A stretch of DNA of 64,000 bases, from NCBI RefSeq assembly GCF_001434255.1, contig NZ_AZEY01000090.1, positions 281,792 to 345,791 on the forward strand, written 5' to 3'. The DNA is from Lentilactobacillus diolivorans DSM 14421. GTDB taxonomy: Bacteria; Bacillota; Bacilli; Lactobacillales; Lactobacillaceae. Under the pieces are notes generated by a model. The model ran no database searches. It was not told the origin of the DNA and saw only the letters and a list, made by a program, of their open reading frames with translations. How positions within the stretch are numbered: the stretch's first letter is position 1; each line of letters opens with the position of its first letter. Position numbers and translations under genes: made by a program. Of the stretch, positions 7,916-16,852 are shown one piece after another.

Positions 7916-8209
7916 ATGCTAGCAATGAATTTACAATTCTTCTCTCACCATAAAGGTGGTGGATCAACTGCTAACGGCCGTAACTCAGCTGGTCGTCGTT
8001 TAGGCGCCAAAGCTGCTGATGGCTCATCAGTACACAGTGGTTCAATTATTTATCGTCAACGGGGCACTCATATCTATCCGGGAAACAATGTTAGTCGTGG
8101 AAACGATGATACGTTGTTTGCTTTGGTCGACGGTGTTGTTCGCTTCGAGCGTAAGGGCCGCGATAAGCGCCAAGTTTCAGTTTATCCAGTTGCTGAAACT
8201 GCTAAGTAA
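7916..8209 (+). CDS. rpmA: 50S ribosomal protein L27 (with cleavable N-terminal extension)
   Basis: L27 reaches the peptidyl-transferase centre with its N-terminus. The start MLAMNLQFF is the Firmicute extension removed by Prp, after which the mature chain begins SHHKGGGST. The typical '[21 protein letters not shown]' region follows. It has 97 residues and is preceded by GGAGGTG. It is the last gene of the rplU operon, with a terminator 17 bases downstream. Confidence 0.98.
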   Translation: MLAMNLQFFSHHKGGGSTANGRNSAGRRLGAKAADGSSVHSGSIIYRQRGTHIYPGNNVSRGNDDTLFALVDGVVRFERKGRDKRQVSVYPVAETAK

Positions 8210-8225
8210 TCTTTTAGTTTTTTCA

Positions 8226-8252
8226 AAAAGGGCCGGTTAGGGTCCTTTTTTT
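8226..8252 (+). terminator. Terminator of the rplU-prp-rpmA operon
   Basis: AAAAGGGCC and GGTCCTTTT form a 9-bp stem (one G-T pair) with loop GGTTAG, followed by T residues. Confidence 0.88.
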
Positions 8253-8352
8253 GTTCGAATGAATGATATCCGAATTAAAACATTTTTATAAGTTGATTGG
8301 ATGTCAGGGTAAGATGTTAAGAATTTAAGGTTATTCACGAAAAAATGGATAT

Positions 8353-8381
8353 TTGACATTAAAGTATTATATAATTATTGT
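8353..8381 (+). promoter_or_regulatory. Promoter upstream of efp
   Basis: A perfect TTGACA lies at 8353-8358. With a 17-base spacer the -10 would be TATTGT at 8376-8381; a better TATAAT at 8370-8375 is too close at 11 bases. It is the first good promoter of the efp-recN gene string. Confidence 0.5.
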
Positions 8382-8410
8382 ATGTTACTTTATATTTAGG
8401 AGGAACAAAA

Positions 8411-8971
8411 ATGGCAATTTCAACTGCTGATTTTAAAAATGGATTAACTATCGAAGTCGATGGTGCGATCTGGAGAATTTTGAGTTTTCAACACGTTAAA
8501 CCTGGTAAAGGCGGCGCATTTGTTCGTTCAAAGTTAAAGAACTTAAGAACGGGTGCCGTTCAGGAAAAGACATTCCGAGCCGGCGCTAAAATGGAACAAG
8601 CTCAAATTGATTCTCGTAATATGCAGTATTTGTATGCTGACGGTGACCAACACGTTTTCATGGACACAGATACGTATGATCAAATTTCAATTCCAGCTGA
8701 AGAAATAAAATCTGAGCTCAAGTACCTTCAGGAAAATATGGATGTTAACGTCATTCAATATGGCAATGAGACACTGGGAATTGAGCTCCCTAACACAGTG
8801 ACACTTGAAGTTGCTGAAACCGAGCCGGGTATCAAAGGTGATACAGCTTCTGGTGGTTCCAAACCTGCTACGATGACAACTGGTTTAACTTTACAAGTAC
8901 CATTTTTTGTTAACCAGGGTGACAAGTTAGTGATTAACACAACTGATGGAACTTACATTTCACGAGCATAG
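8411..8971 (+). CDS. efp: Elongation factor P
   Basis: EF-P relieves ribosome stalling at polyproline stretches by binding between the P and E sites. It starts [18 protein letters not shown] and has the KOW-like first domain with the tip lysine in [10 protein letters not shown] (about residue 32), the residue modified in many bacteria. The conserved C-terminal domain '[19 protein letters not shown]' follows. It has 186 residues. The start is ATG 8411 after AGGAGGAAC rather than the in-frame upstream codon. No modification enzyme gene is nearby. Confidence 0.97.
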   Translation: MAISTADFKNGLTIEVDGAIWRILSFQHVKPGKGGAFVRSKLKNLRTGAVQEKTFRAGAKMEQAQIDSRNMQYLYADGDQHVFMDTDTYDQISIPAEEIKSELKYLQENMDVNVIQYGNETLGIELPNTVTLEVAETEPGIKGDTASGGSKPATMTTGLTLQVPFFVNQGDKLVINTTDGTYISRA

Positions 8972-9006
8972 TAATTTGATCTGATTTAAAACGGAGGCTT
9001 TTTATA

Positions 9007-9444
9007 ATGGCTGAAGATACGAATATTATTCTCCACACAAATGATCCTGAATTGGGTAAGATTGAAATTGCCCCCAATGTTCTTGAAATTATCGCTGGCG
9101 TTGCTGCTGCTCAAGTGGATGGTGTTAATCGGATGAGAGGATCATTTTCATCGAGTGTTAACGAATTGCTTGGTCGACGTAAGGAACATGGCAAAGGCGT
9201 TAAACTCACTTATACCAACGAAGAATTAGATGTGGATATTTATGTTTACTTGAATTACGGTGTTTCTGTTCCAAAGGTTGCTTTAGAGATTCAGAGCCAA
9301 GTTGAACAGCAACTTTTGTTTATGACTGAAATTAAAGTTCATGAAGTGAATGTGCACGTTCAGGGCGTTATTCCGGAGAAAACAACCAGTACTGTTGACC
9401 CCAATAACCCGTTTGCAGATGATGAAGAGAATGGTGACGAATAG
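9007..9444 (+). CDS. yqhY: Asp23/Gls24 family protein YqhY
   Basis: This is a 145-residue cytoplasmic Asp23/Gls24 domain protein. The domain core is visible as 'NVLEIIAGVAAAQVDGVNRMRG' near residues 22-43 and 'VPKVALEIQSQVEQQL' near 90. An acidic tail (FADDEENGDE) follows. In B. subtilis YqhY is encoded beside accBC and affects acetyl-CoA carboxylase. Here it lies between efp and nusB, the usual lactobacillar place. Its stop overlaps the nusB start by one base. A second member of the family is at 30077. Confidence 0.88.
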   Translation: MAEDTNIILHTNDPELGKIEIAPNVLEIIAGVAAAQVDGVNRMRGSFSSSVNELLGRRKEHGKGVKLTYTNEELDVDIYVYLNYGVSVPKVALEIQSQVEQQLLFMTEIKVHEVNVHVQGVIPEKTTSTVDPNNPFADDEENGDE

Positions 9445-9857
9445 TGGAATTAAACCGACACCAAATTCGTGAACTCGCCTTTCAGACGCTGTTTGCGTTA
9501 AATACAAATGAACAGACTGATCGAGAAAGTTTTTTCCAGGTTTTGACGGACGGTAAGTATGGCGATAAGTATCCTGATTATTTAGAACAATTAATCACGG
9601 GTGTTCTTGACCATAAGGATAAAATTGACCAAACGATTGAAAAGTATTTAATCAGTGGTTGGTCACTAAACCGAATTGCGAAAACTGATTTAATTATTCT
9701 TGAAATTGCGCTTTACGAGATGATGTATGTTGATGATTTACCGGCAAAGGTTTCAATTAATGAAGCGATTGAACTTGCTAAAAAATTTAGCGATGATCGT
9801 TCCAGAAAATTTGTTAACGGGATTTTGTCACATGCTTTAGAAGAACTGGTAAAATAG
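9444..9857 (+). CDS. nusB: Transcription antitermination factor NusB
   Basis: NusB binds boxA RNA with NusE (S10) and supports rRNA antitermination and assembly. It is an all-helical protein of 137 residues. It starts with GTG overlapping the yqhY stop. The family pattern 'RELAFQTLFALN' near the N-terminus and 'AKVSINEAIELAKKFSDDRSRKFVNGIL' at the C-terminus are clear. The stop codon lies inside a terminator stem. Confidence 0.96.
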   Translation: MELNRHQIRELAFQTLFALNTNEQTDRESFFQVLTDGKYGDKYPDYLEQLITGVLDHKDKIDQTIEKYLISGWSLNRIAKTDLIILEIALYEMMYVDDLPAKVSINEAIELAKKFSDDRSRKFVNGILSHALEELVK

Positions 9858-9885
9858 ATTTACATATTTGTAAGTCTATTTTTTT
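9853..9885 (+). terminator. Terminator overlapping the nusB stop codon
   Basis: AATAGATTTAC (9853-9863) pairs with GTAAGTCTATT (9870-9880), loop ATATTT, then TTTTT. It would reduce read-through into folD, which may have its own start site. Confidence 0.8.
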
Positions 9886-9934
9886 GTATCCTGAGTCAAT
9901 CAGTGGCTTACAATTCAAAAGGAGAGGTTTCGAG

Positions 9935-10801
9935 ATGGCGACAGTTATCGATGGTAAAGCACTTGCTAAAAAAATAAATGAACAGACCACCCAACGGGTT
10001 GAAAAATTACAAGCAGATTATGGCATTACGCCCGGGTTAGTTGTCCTCATTGTGGGAACTGATCAAGCCAGTGAACGTTACGTTCGCAATAAGCATCGAA
10101 CAGCTCAGCGTTTAGGAATTAATTCGATCGTTCGACAATTGCCGGTCGATATTTCTGAAGCTGAGCTGCTTAAAATCATTCAGCAATATAATAATGATCC
10201 GACAATTGATGGCATCCTTGTTCAAGATCCGTTGCCTGATCAGATTAACGAAAAAGATGTTACTCGCACAATTTTGCCAGAAAAAGATGTGGACGGTTTT
10301 CACCCGGTTAATGTTGGTAAGCTCTTTATTGATGATTCAACAAAATATCCGGTTTCTTGTACCCCTAAGGGAATTATGACGATGTTTGATGAATATGGGA
10401 TTTCCTTGAAAGGCAAAAAAGCGGTCATGATTGGTAGAAGTGCAATTGTTGGTAAACCGATGGCTGCTTTAATGATTAACGCTGGCGCAACAGTTTCAAT
10501 TTTGAATCGTTACACACCAGATATTAAGGATTATACAAAGGATGCTGATATTATTGTCTCTGCAACTGGTCAATTACATTTGTTGGGTCCTGATGCAATT
10601 AAATCAGGTGCCGTCATTATTGATGTTGGTCAGAACATGAATGAACAAGGTCATTTGGTCGGGGATGTTGACTATGATGATGTTTTTGATAAAGTTGGCT
10701 TTATTACACCCGTTCCAGGTGGAGTTGGTCCAATGACTATTGCAACATTGATGCAGCAAAGTGTTGATTTGGCAGAATGGGGCATGCAACGTGGAAAATG
10801 A
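9935..10801 (+). CDS. folD: Bifunctional methylenetetrahydrofolate dehydrogenase / cyclohydrolase FolD
   Basis: FolD interconverts 5,10-methylene-, methenyl- and 10-formyl-tetrahydrofolate for purine and formyl-Met synthesis. It has 288 residues. It shows 'GTDQASERYVRNKHRTAQRLGI' with the catalytic Lys, the substrate motif 'GILVQDPLPDQI', the dinucleotide-binding 'MIGRSAIVGKPMA' and the C-terminal 'PGGVGPMTIA'. ATG 9935 follows GGAGAGG; an upstream in-frame codon has no ribosome site. Its 3' end overlaps xseA by 11 bases. Confidence 0.97.
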   Translation: MATVIDGKALAKKINEQTTQRVEKLQADYGITPGLVVLIVGTDQASERYVRNKHRTAQRLGINSIVRQLPVDISEAELLKIIQQYNNDPTIDGILVQDPLPDQINEKDVTRTILPEKDVDGFHPVNVGKLFIDDSTKYPVSCTPKGIMTMFDEYGISLKGKKAVMIGRSAIVGKPMAALMINAGATVSILNRYTPDIKDYTKDADIIVSATGQLHLLGPDAIKSGAVIIDVGQNMNEQGHLVGDVDYDDVFDKVGFITPVPGGVGPMTIATLMQQSVDLAEWGMQRGK

Positions 10802-12149
10802 TTATCTGACTGTTAGTGCGTTAACAAAATATATTAAGCGTAAATTTGATGTGGATCCTTATCTGAATAAGATTTATTTAACGGGTGAAATTTCTAACTT
10901 TCGTTTACGGCCAAACGCACATCAATATTTTAGTTTAAAAGACGATCATGCAAAAATTAGTGCCATCATGTTCAAGTCTGCGTTTAATAAGATTAAGTTT
11001 ACCCCTGAAGAAGGGATGAAGGTCCTTGTTGTGGGTCACATTTCAGTTTATGAGCCGTCGGGAAGCTATCAGATTTATGTGGAGCGAATGGAACCGGATG
11101 GTGTCGGTCAGCTGTACCAAGCCTACGAACAATTAAAAAAGAAATTGGCAACTGAAGGACTGTTTAGTTTGGAAAAACAGGAGCTGCCAAAGTTTCCAAA
11201 ACAAATTGCCGTTGTGACATCCCCAAGTGGTGCCGTTATTCGCGATATCATTACGACGGTTCGGCGACGGTATCCGATTGCTCAAATCGTCTTGTTTCCT
11301 GCATTAGTTCAAGGAACGGAAGCTAGCGCCGATATTGTTCAACAAATTCAACGGGTAAATGAAATTGGTGGTTTTGATACTTTAATTGTTGGCCGTGGTG
11401 GCGGTTCAATTGAAGACTTGTGGCCATTTAATGAAGAGAACGTTGCCAGAGCAATTGTTGCCAGTAAAATTCCGATCATTTCTTCAGTTGGGCATGAGAC
11501 TGACACAACGATTGCTGATCTGGTTGCTGATGTTCGCGCTGCAACCCCAACTGCAGCCGCAGAACTGGCTGTTCCCCGATTGGATCAGGTGTTGGTTGAT
11601 CTAAAGACCTCGCAAAATCGCATCGTGAATGCTGAATACCAAATTCTTGAACAGTTAAAATTGAGACTCAAACGGCTTGAACAATCCCCAGTCTTGACTG
11701 CTCCTCAACGAATTTACGAAACATTCTCACAGCGTTTAGACATACTGACCCAACGCTTGTATAATCAGGCGGATAAGATTACCGGTAAGCGAAAGTACCA
11801 GTTTGCTGATCTTAAAATGCGATTAAGACTGGTGGCACCTACGTATGCGATTAAACAACAACAACAATTGTTGACGACTTTGCAGGCACGGCTTGAAAGG
11901 GCAACCAAGCAGAATTTTAAAAATATTCACCAACATTATCAGGTATTGGTTGGCTCACTGGATCATTTAAGTCCTTTGAAGATCCTAAGTCGCGGTTATA
12001 CGTATACGACTGACGATGCGAACCATTTTATTAGCAGAGTGAGTCAATTAAAGAGTCACTCAGTTCAAGTCCATTTTAGTGATGGAATATTAAAGGCTCG
12101 TGTTGATCAGGTAATACCTAAAGAAAAAGAGGAAAAGAAGAATGGCTGA
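10791..12149 (+). CDS. xseA: Exodeoxyribonuclease VII large subunit
   Basis: This is the catalytic subunit of ExoVII, which degrades single-stranded DNA in both directions. It has 452 residues: an N-terminal OB fold ('IYLTGEISNFRLRPNAHQYFSLKD'), a nuclease domain with 'VTSPSGAVIRDI' and 'GRGGGSIEDLWPFNEE', and a long helical C-terminal part. I chose GTG 10791 (protein start MENDYLTVSALTKYI) because it matches the family N-terminus; the earlier in-frame codon lies deep in folD. It overlaps xseB by 8 bases, giving the usual coupled pair. Confidence 0.95.
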   Translation: MENDYLTVSALTKYIKRKFDVDPYLNKIYLTGEISNFRLRPNAHQYFSLKDDHAKISAIMFKSAFNKIKFTPEEGMKVLVVGHISVYEPSGSYQIYVERMEPDGVGQLYQAYEQLKKKLATEGLFSLEKQELPKFPKQIAVVTSPSGAVIRDIITTVRRRYPIAQIVLFPALVQGTEASADIVQQIQRVNEIGGFDTLIVGRGGGSIEDLWPFNEENVARAIVASKIPIISSVGHETDTTIADLVADVRAATPTAAAELAVPRLDQVLVDLKTSQNRIVNAEYQILEQLKLRLKRLEQSPVLTAPQRIYETFSQRLDILTQRLYNQADKITGKRKYQFADLKMRLRLVAPTYAIKQQQQLLTTLQARLERATKQNFKNIHQHYQVLVGSLDHLSPLKILSRGYTYTTDDANHFISRVSQLKSHSVQVHFSDGILKARVDQVIPKEKEEKKNG

Positions 12150-12411
12150 TAAGCAACAAGATAACCAAACATTTGAACAAAAAATGGACCAGTTGGAAAC
12201 GATTGTGAACCAGTTGGAACAGGGAAACGTTTCTTTAGAAGATTCGATGGACAAATTTAAGACTGGAATCAAATTAAGCGAACAGCTTCAGGACACACTT
12301 ACCAAAGCCGAACATACAATGGCAAAAATGATGGATAAAAATGGCGATGAAGTTTCGTTTGAAAATGCCGATGATAAAAAGGATGATGCTGATGGGAACC
12401 AAGCTAAGTAA
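12142..12411 (+). CDS. xseB: Exodeoxyribonuclease VII small subunit
   Basis: This is the small helical subunit of ExoVII, with several copies binding the XseA C-terminal region. It has 89 residues and shows 'FEQKMDQLETIVNQLEQGNVSLEDSMDKFKTG', the usual two-helix hairpin, then an acidic tail (DDKKDDADG). It overlaps xseA at its start and ispA at its end. Confidence 0.95.
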   Translation: MADKQQDNQTFEQKMDQLETIVNQLEQGNVSLEDSMDKFKTGIKLSEQLQDTLTKAEHTMAKMMDKNGDEVSFENADDKKDDADGNQAK

Positions 12412-13285
12412 GTTTATCCAAACATGGGTACCCCAAATTGATACAATTTTAGAAAATGATATCCAAAGAGATGCCGATCAACAACGATTAGCCGAATCAA
12501 TGAGCTATTCGGTTAATGCCGGTGGCAAACGGTTACGTCCCTTATTGACGCTGGCGACGCTTCAAACAGTTGGTCATCCAATTGATCACGTTATTTTGAA
12601 AGTCGCTTGTGCGCTGGAGCTCATGCACTCTTATTCACTGATTCACGATGATCTGCCTGCGATGGATAACGATGATCTTCGCCGTGGCAAACCAACTAAT
12701 CACGTCAAATATGGGGCGGGGATGGCAACTCTTGCCGGGGATGGCCTGCAGACTCTTGCTTTTCAATGGCTCGTGGATAATAATTTGAATTCCATTAAAC
12801 AGGCTGAATTGACTCTCGCACTTTCCAAAGCCGCCGGCCCGCATGGAATGGTTTCTGGACAGGCAGATGATATTCAATTTGAGGGCACTCGATTGTCTTT
12901 AAAAGGTCTTCAAAAATTAGATCGGAATAAAACCGGTGCATTGATTCGTTATGCGGTGGAAGCCGGTCTGATTATTGCGGCAACGCCTAAAAGCGATCGA
13001 AAATTGTTACTCCAATTCGCTGAATTGTTTGGATCGGCCTTTCAAATTTATGATGATATTTTAGACGTTGTTGGCGATGAAAAAGCAATTGGTAAGCCGG
13101 TGCATCAAGATAATGGTAAGAACACCTATCCTAATTTGCTTGGCTTGGATCAATCTTATTCTGTTCTAAGCCAGACAGTCGCTCGAGCAAAACAGGTCTT
13201 ATATGACGCTCAACAGCTATCTGGGATAGACACTTCTCTATTAGTGGATTTTTGTAGTTATTTTAAAATTAAGGACGAAAAATAA
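12392..13285 (+). CDS. ispA: Polyprenyl (farnesyl) diphosphate synthase
   Basis: It condenses IPP with allylic diphosphates to make farnesyl (or geranyl) diphosphate for undecaprenyl and quinone synthesis. It has 297 residues. Both aspartate-rich motifs are present: DDLPAMDNDDLRRG (first, DDx4D type as in bacterial short-chain enzymes) and DDILDVVGD (second). The start is set at ATG 12392 after AAAAGGATG, inside the xseB 3' end. Product chain length is inferred from context (xseB-ispA-tlyA order). Confidence 0.93.
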   Translation: MGTKLSKFIQTWVPQIDTILENDIQRDADQQRLAESMSYSVNAGGKRLRPLLTLATLQTVGHPIDHVILKVACALELMHSYSLIHDDLPAMDNDDLRRGKPTNHVKYGAGMATLAGDGLQTLAFQWLVDNNLNSIKQAELTLALSKAAGPHGMVSGQADDIQFEGTRLSLKGLQKLDRNKTGALIRYAVEAGLIIAATPKSDRKLLLQFAELFGSAFQIYDDILDVVGDEKAIGKPVHQDNGKNTYPNLLGLDQSYSVLSQTVARAKQVLYDAQQLSGIDTSLLVDFCSYFKIKDEK

Positions 13286-13287
13286 GA

Positions 13288-14100
13288 ATGGAAAAACAAC
13301 GTGTTGATGTATTATTAGTGACCCAGGGCTTATTTGATACTCGAGAGAAAGCCAAACGAGCAGTGATGGCAGGAGAGATTCTTGGTGACAATGAAGAAAG
13401 ATTGGACAAGCCAGGCATGAAGATTCCGGTAGATACCGAGCTTCATCTCAAAGGAAAACCCATGCCTTATGTCAGTCGCGGAGGCTTAAAACTTGCGAAA
13501 GCATTAAAAGTCTTTAATATTGATGTCAACCATCTAACTGTTTTAGATATCGGTTCCTCAACTGGTGGATTTACAGACGTCATGCTTCAAAGTGGAGCTA
13601 AATTAAGCTATGCCTTGGATGTCGGCAGCAATCAACTGGTTTGGAAACTTAGGGAAGATCCAAGAGTGGTTGTGATGGAGCATACTAACTTTCGTTACAG
13701 TAAGCTGAGTGATTTTACCCATGGGCAACCACAGTTTGCTTCGATTGATGTCTCATTCATTTCACTGGAGTTGATCTTACCACCACTTAAGCAGATTCTA
13801 GTTAAAGATGGCATAGTTGTGGCGCTAATCAAGCCGCAATTTGAAGCTGGTCGAGAGAATGTTGGCAAGCATGGGATTGTCCGAGATTCTAATGTTCACA
13901 AGATGGTTCTTGAAAAGATCCTCCATTTTGCCGTCAAGGCTGGTTATTCAGTTGAAAATTTGGATTATTCTCCGATTAAGGGTGGTGCCGGCAATATTGA
14001 ATTCTTAGTGCAGCTTAAATCAACCGATAAGCCAACAATGGGTGCTAATATTTCAATTGAAAAAGTGATTGAGAACGCTTATTCTGAACTCAAGGGTTAA
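13288..14100 (+). CDS. tlyA: TlyA-family RNA methyltransferase (S4 + FtsJ-like domains)
   Basis: This is a 270-residue protein with an N-terminal S4 RNA-binding domain (residues about 4-65, 'RVDVLLVTQGLFDTREKAKRAVMAG') and an FtsJ-like SAM-dependent methyltransferase domain with motif I 'VLDIGSSTGGFTDVML' near residue 87. TlyA proteins 2'-O-methylate rRNA. In Firmicutes the gene (yqxC) regularly lies between ispA and argR, as here. It starts 3 bases after the ispA stop. The rRNA target is inferred from family knowledge. Confidence 0.9.
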   Translation: MEKQRVDVLLVTQGLFDTREKAKRAVMAGEILGDNEERLDKPGMKIPVDTELHLKGKPMPYVSRGGLKLAKALKVFNIDVNHLTVLDIGSSTGGFTDVMLQSGAKLSYALDVGSNQLVWKLREDPRVVVMEHTNFRYSKLSDFTHGQPQFASIDVSFISLELILPPLKQILVKDGIVVALIKPQFEAGRENVGKHGIVRDSNVHKMVLEKILHFAVKAGYSVENLDYSPIKGGAGNIEFLVQLKSTDKPTMGANISIEKVIENAYSELKG

Positions 14101-14138
14101 CAATCAATGCGTACTTAAAACTTTTTGGAGATGACGAT

Positions 14139-14594
14139 ATGCGGAAAAAAGAACGACAGCGGCTTATTAAACAGCTACTTACTAGTAACAACATTCAACG
14201 TCAAGAAGATTTCGTGAGTTTGCTCGGCGATCAGGGGATTCGGGTCACCCAAGCAACCGTCTCGCGAGATATTAAGGATATGCAGCTGGTTAAAGTCCCC
14301 TCGGTGACCGGTGGCTATCGGTATAGTTTGCCAACTCAAAAAAATGTTGATACAGAGAAAAAATTAATTCAAACGATTCGTGATTCATTTGTCTCAGTGG
14401 CTTCACAGGACAAGATGATTTTTATGAAGGTTTTACCTGGTAGTGGCCCAGTCATTTCGAGCCTGCTTTATCAAATGAATTACAGCGGGATATTTGGAAC
14501 AATTGGCGATGACAGTACTGTTTTGATCGTTTGTAAAACCGAAGAAAGCACCGCAGATTTTCGTGAACGAATTGACAACATGTTAAGCAATTAA
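14139..14594 (+). CDS. argR: Arginine repressor ArgR/AhrC
   Basis: ArgR is an arginine-responsive hexameric regulator. It has 151 residues: an N-terminal winged helix ('RQRLIKQLLTSNNIQRQEDF', recognition 'VTQATVSRDIKDMQLVK') and a C-terminal oligomerisation and arginine-binding domain ('VLPGSGPVISSLLYQM', then GDDSTVLIVC). No arginine genes are near; its place between tlyA and recN is the standard Firmicute one, so this is the housekeeping copy. GGAGATGA precedes the ATG. Confidence 0.93.
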   Translation: MRKKERQRLIKQLLTSNNIQRQEDFVSLLGDQGIRVTQATVSRDIKDMQLVKVPSVTGGYRYSLPTQKNVDTEKKLIQTIRDSFVSVASQDKMIFMKVLPGSGPVISSLLYQMNYSGIFGTIGDDSTVLIVCKTEESTADFRERIDNMLSN

Positions 14595-14619
14595 TGATTA
14601 TCATTGAAAGGATTTATTT

Positions 14620-16314
14620 ATGTTACTTGAACTATCAATTACTGACTTTGCAATAATTGAACATTTAGATATTGAATTCCAATCTGGAATGACCGTTTTG
14701 ACAGGTGAAACAGGTGCCGGCAAATCAATCATCATTGACGCGGTTGGGTTGTTGGTCGGTGGTCGTGGGTCGCATGATTTAATTCGAACTGGAGCCAAGA
14801 AATCGGTAATTCAAGGAAACTTTATTCTTCATGATGATAATCCTACATATTCGGTTCTTGATAAATTAGGGATTGATCACTCGGATGGAAACGTTATTAT
14901 CGAACGAGAGATATTTGCCAATGGTCGTAATAGTTGTCGCGTTAATGGCATCATGATTAACATTGCGACGTTAAAACGAATTGGCGAAACAATGGTTGAT
15001 ATTCAAGGCCAAAATGAACATCAGGAATTGATGAGACCAGAAAAACATATTCAACTATTGGATGATTTTGCTGATGATCAGCTCCGAGCTATTATGGCTA
15101 AGTATCAGCAAGAATACGATGAATTTGTAAAGCTTCGTGATTTAAACGAAAAAAAGCACGAGAATGAAAAAGAATGGGCGCAACGAGTTGACATGCTAAA
15201 ATTTCAGATTAAGGAAATTGAAGCAGCTGATCTTCATGAAAATGAAGACACCGATTTAGTCTCAGAGCGTGATCATCTCACTAATTTTCAAAGAATTCAT
15301 GATTCATTGGTGAATAGTTATGAGGGTATCAATGGTGAACAAACAGGATCGTTGGATTCAATTGGTTCAGCAATGAGTGCTATGCAGGATATTGAAGATT
15401 TAGATCCCCAATATAAGCAAATTTCTGATGATTTGTCGGGTGCCTTTTTTACATTGCAGGATGTTGCCAGTCAAATTTCAGATCAATTAAGTAATCTTGA
15501 ATTTGATCAAGATCGTTTAGATCAGGTTGAGCAACGATTAAATACGATCTATCAACTAAAGCATAAATACGGTGATTCGGTTTCTCAGATATTGGATTAT
15601 CTTCGTAAAATCAAAGATGAGCTTAACGAGATGTCTGGGAATACAGCTGCCCATGATGATCTGGAAGCTCAACTGACTGAAATAAAGTTATCACTGGTTG
15701 AACATGCAAAAAAGATTAGTCAGATTCGTCGAAAAGTTTCTAAGAAGTTGGAAAAGGCGGTTCACAAGCAGCTGGCCGATTTATATATGGATAAGGCCGT
15801 CTTTGAAGTTCGAATTCGCCAGAACACATCTCTGAATCGATTGGGAGCTGATCACGTCGAATTTTATATTCAGACAAATCCGGGTGAAAAGATGCTGCCA
15901 TTGGTTAAATCAGCTTCAGGTGGTGAATTATCGCGGATTATGCTGGCTTTAAAAACGATGTTTGCTAAAGCTGCCGGAGTGACGTCGATTATTTTTGATG
16001 AGGTTGATACCGGTGTGTCTGGCCGAGTAGCCCAAGCAATTGGAAACAAAATCTATACAATTTCAACCAAATCACAGGTCTTATGTATTACTCATTTACC
16101 ACAGGTTGCGGCGATGAGTGATCATCATTACTTTATCGAAAAAAAGGTGCATGATGATCGGACTACGACAACAATCACTGAATTAACTGCGGCTCAGAGT
16201 GTCACTGAAATTTCAAGAATGTTATCGGGAACAGCAATTACCAAATTGACCAAGGAACATGCTGGTGAACTGCTTAGATTGGCAGACGAAGAAAAGAAGA
16301 AAATTAGCGTGTAA
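14620..16314 (+). CDS. recN: DNA repair protein RecN
   Basis: RecN is an SMC-like ATPase that acts early in double-strand break repair. It has 564 residues: Walker A GETGAGKS near residue 29, a long coiled-coil middle (about 150-380), the ABC signature SASGGELSRIMLALK and Walker B 'IIFDEVDTGVSG'. AAAGGA lies before the ATG. It is the last gene of the efp-recN string. I see no LexA box directly in front of it; no clear terminator follows. Confidence 0.96.
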   Translation: MLLELSITDFAIIEHLDIEFQSGMTVLTGETGAGKSIIIDAVGLLVGGRGSHDLIRTGAKKSVIQGNFILHDDNPTYSVLDKLGIDHSDGNVIIEREIFANGRNSCRVNGIMINIATLKRIGETMVDIQGQNEHQELMRPEKHIQLLDDFADDQLRAIMAKYQQEYDEFVKLRDLNEKKHENEKEWAQRVDMLKFQIKEIEAADLHENEDTDLVSERDHLTNFQRIHDSLVNSYEGINGEQTGSLDSIGSAMSAMQDIEDLDPQYKQISDDLSGAFFTLQDVASQISDQLSNLEFDQDRLDQVEQRLNTIYQLKHKYGDSVSQILDYLRKIKDELNEMSGNTAAHDDLEAQLTEIKLSLVEHAKKISQIRRKVSKKLEKAVHKQLADLYMDKAVFEVRIRQNTSLNRLGADHVEFYIQTNPGEKMLPLVKSASGGELSRIMLALKTMFAKAAGVTSIIFDEVDTGVSGRVAQAIGNKIYTISTKSQVLCITHLPQVAAMSDHHYFIEKKVHDDRTTTTITELTAAQSVTEISRMLSGTAITKLTKEHAGELLRLADEEKKKISV

Positions 16315-16465
16315 ACGATAAATAAACGCTTGGCTTATAAAAGTTCCCTTTGAATGGGGAATGGCCAATATTTTGTTATAATTGGGTGATCAAGTTATAA
16401 CTCATTCTGTGGGTGATGGGAATTGGATTCTTTTTGGCTATATTAAATTAACTTTTCCTGGATAT

Positions 16466-16498
16466 AAAAAAGGCTGCAGCAAATTGATTGCAGCAGTC
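16466..16498 (-). terminator. Terminator of the YolD-like gene (minus strand)
   Basis: GGCTGCAGCAA (16472-16482) and TTGCAGCAGTC (16488-16498) form an 11-bp stem with one mismatch. Read on the minus strand it ends in six T (16471-16466). Confidence 0.8.
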
Positions 16499-16515
16499 TC
16501 TGTGGATGATGGTTG

Positions 16516-16818
16516 TTAGTTTCGTTTAATCGATTGAATTTCTCCAAGACTAAAAAGTCGATTCATACTTCCATCACTAGAAGTGACGAGATATCGGTCA
16601 CCGGAAATTCTATTTAAAATTCCCGTGGCGGCCGGAGTTTGATCATTAAATTGAATGGTGACCTGAAAGTTTCTGGATAATGCCTGATCAATAAAAAAGT
16701 TAAGTTGGAAAGTCGGCATCTGTTTTAATTGAGTGTGTGGTGTGATTTCGAAGAAACGATAGTAATTATCTTTAACTGATTTACTGATCTCTGAGAGATA
16801 GGATTGTTTGTTTTGCAT
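16516..16818 (-). CDS. YolD-like small protein, probably SOS-regulated
   Basis: This is a 100-residue soluble protein. The second half ('FQVTIQFNDQTPAATGILNRIS', then DRYLVTSSDGSMNRLFSLGEI) resembles the small beta-barrel of YolD-like proteins, which are usually encoded beside Y-family DNA polymerases (UvrX/UmuC type). ATG 16818 follows GGGGTG at a good distance; an upstream in-frame codon lies in the promoter and is not used. Two LexA-type boxes flank the TATAAT of its promoter. No polymerase gene accompanies it. It is the only minus-strand gene between kch and rpmB. The family call is moderate; SOS control is inferred from the boxes. Confidence 0.6.
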   Translation of the reverse strand: MQNKQSYLSEISKSVKDNYYRFFEITPHTQLKQMPTFQLNFFIDQALSRNFQVTIQFNDQTPAATGILNRISGDRYLVTSSDGSMNRLFSLGEIQSIKRN

Positions 16819-16831
16819 GTTTTGTTCACCC

Positions 16832-16845
16832 CGAACGTTTGTTTG
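16832..16845 (-). promoter_or_regulatory. LexA-type box 1
   Basis: CGAACGTTTGTTTG fits the Gram-positive SOS box CGAAC-N4-GTTYG. It lies between the -10 and the ribosome site of the YolD-like gene. Confidence 0.6.
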
Positions 16846-16852
16846 TAATTTC

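Noticed and set aside
16435-16520. Short plus-strand frame reading VGDGNWILFGYIKLTF
   Set aside because: No ribosome site, and it runs into the minus-strand terminator and the YolD-like gene.
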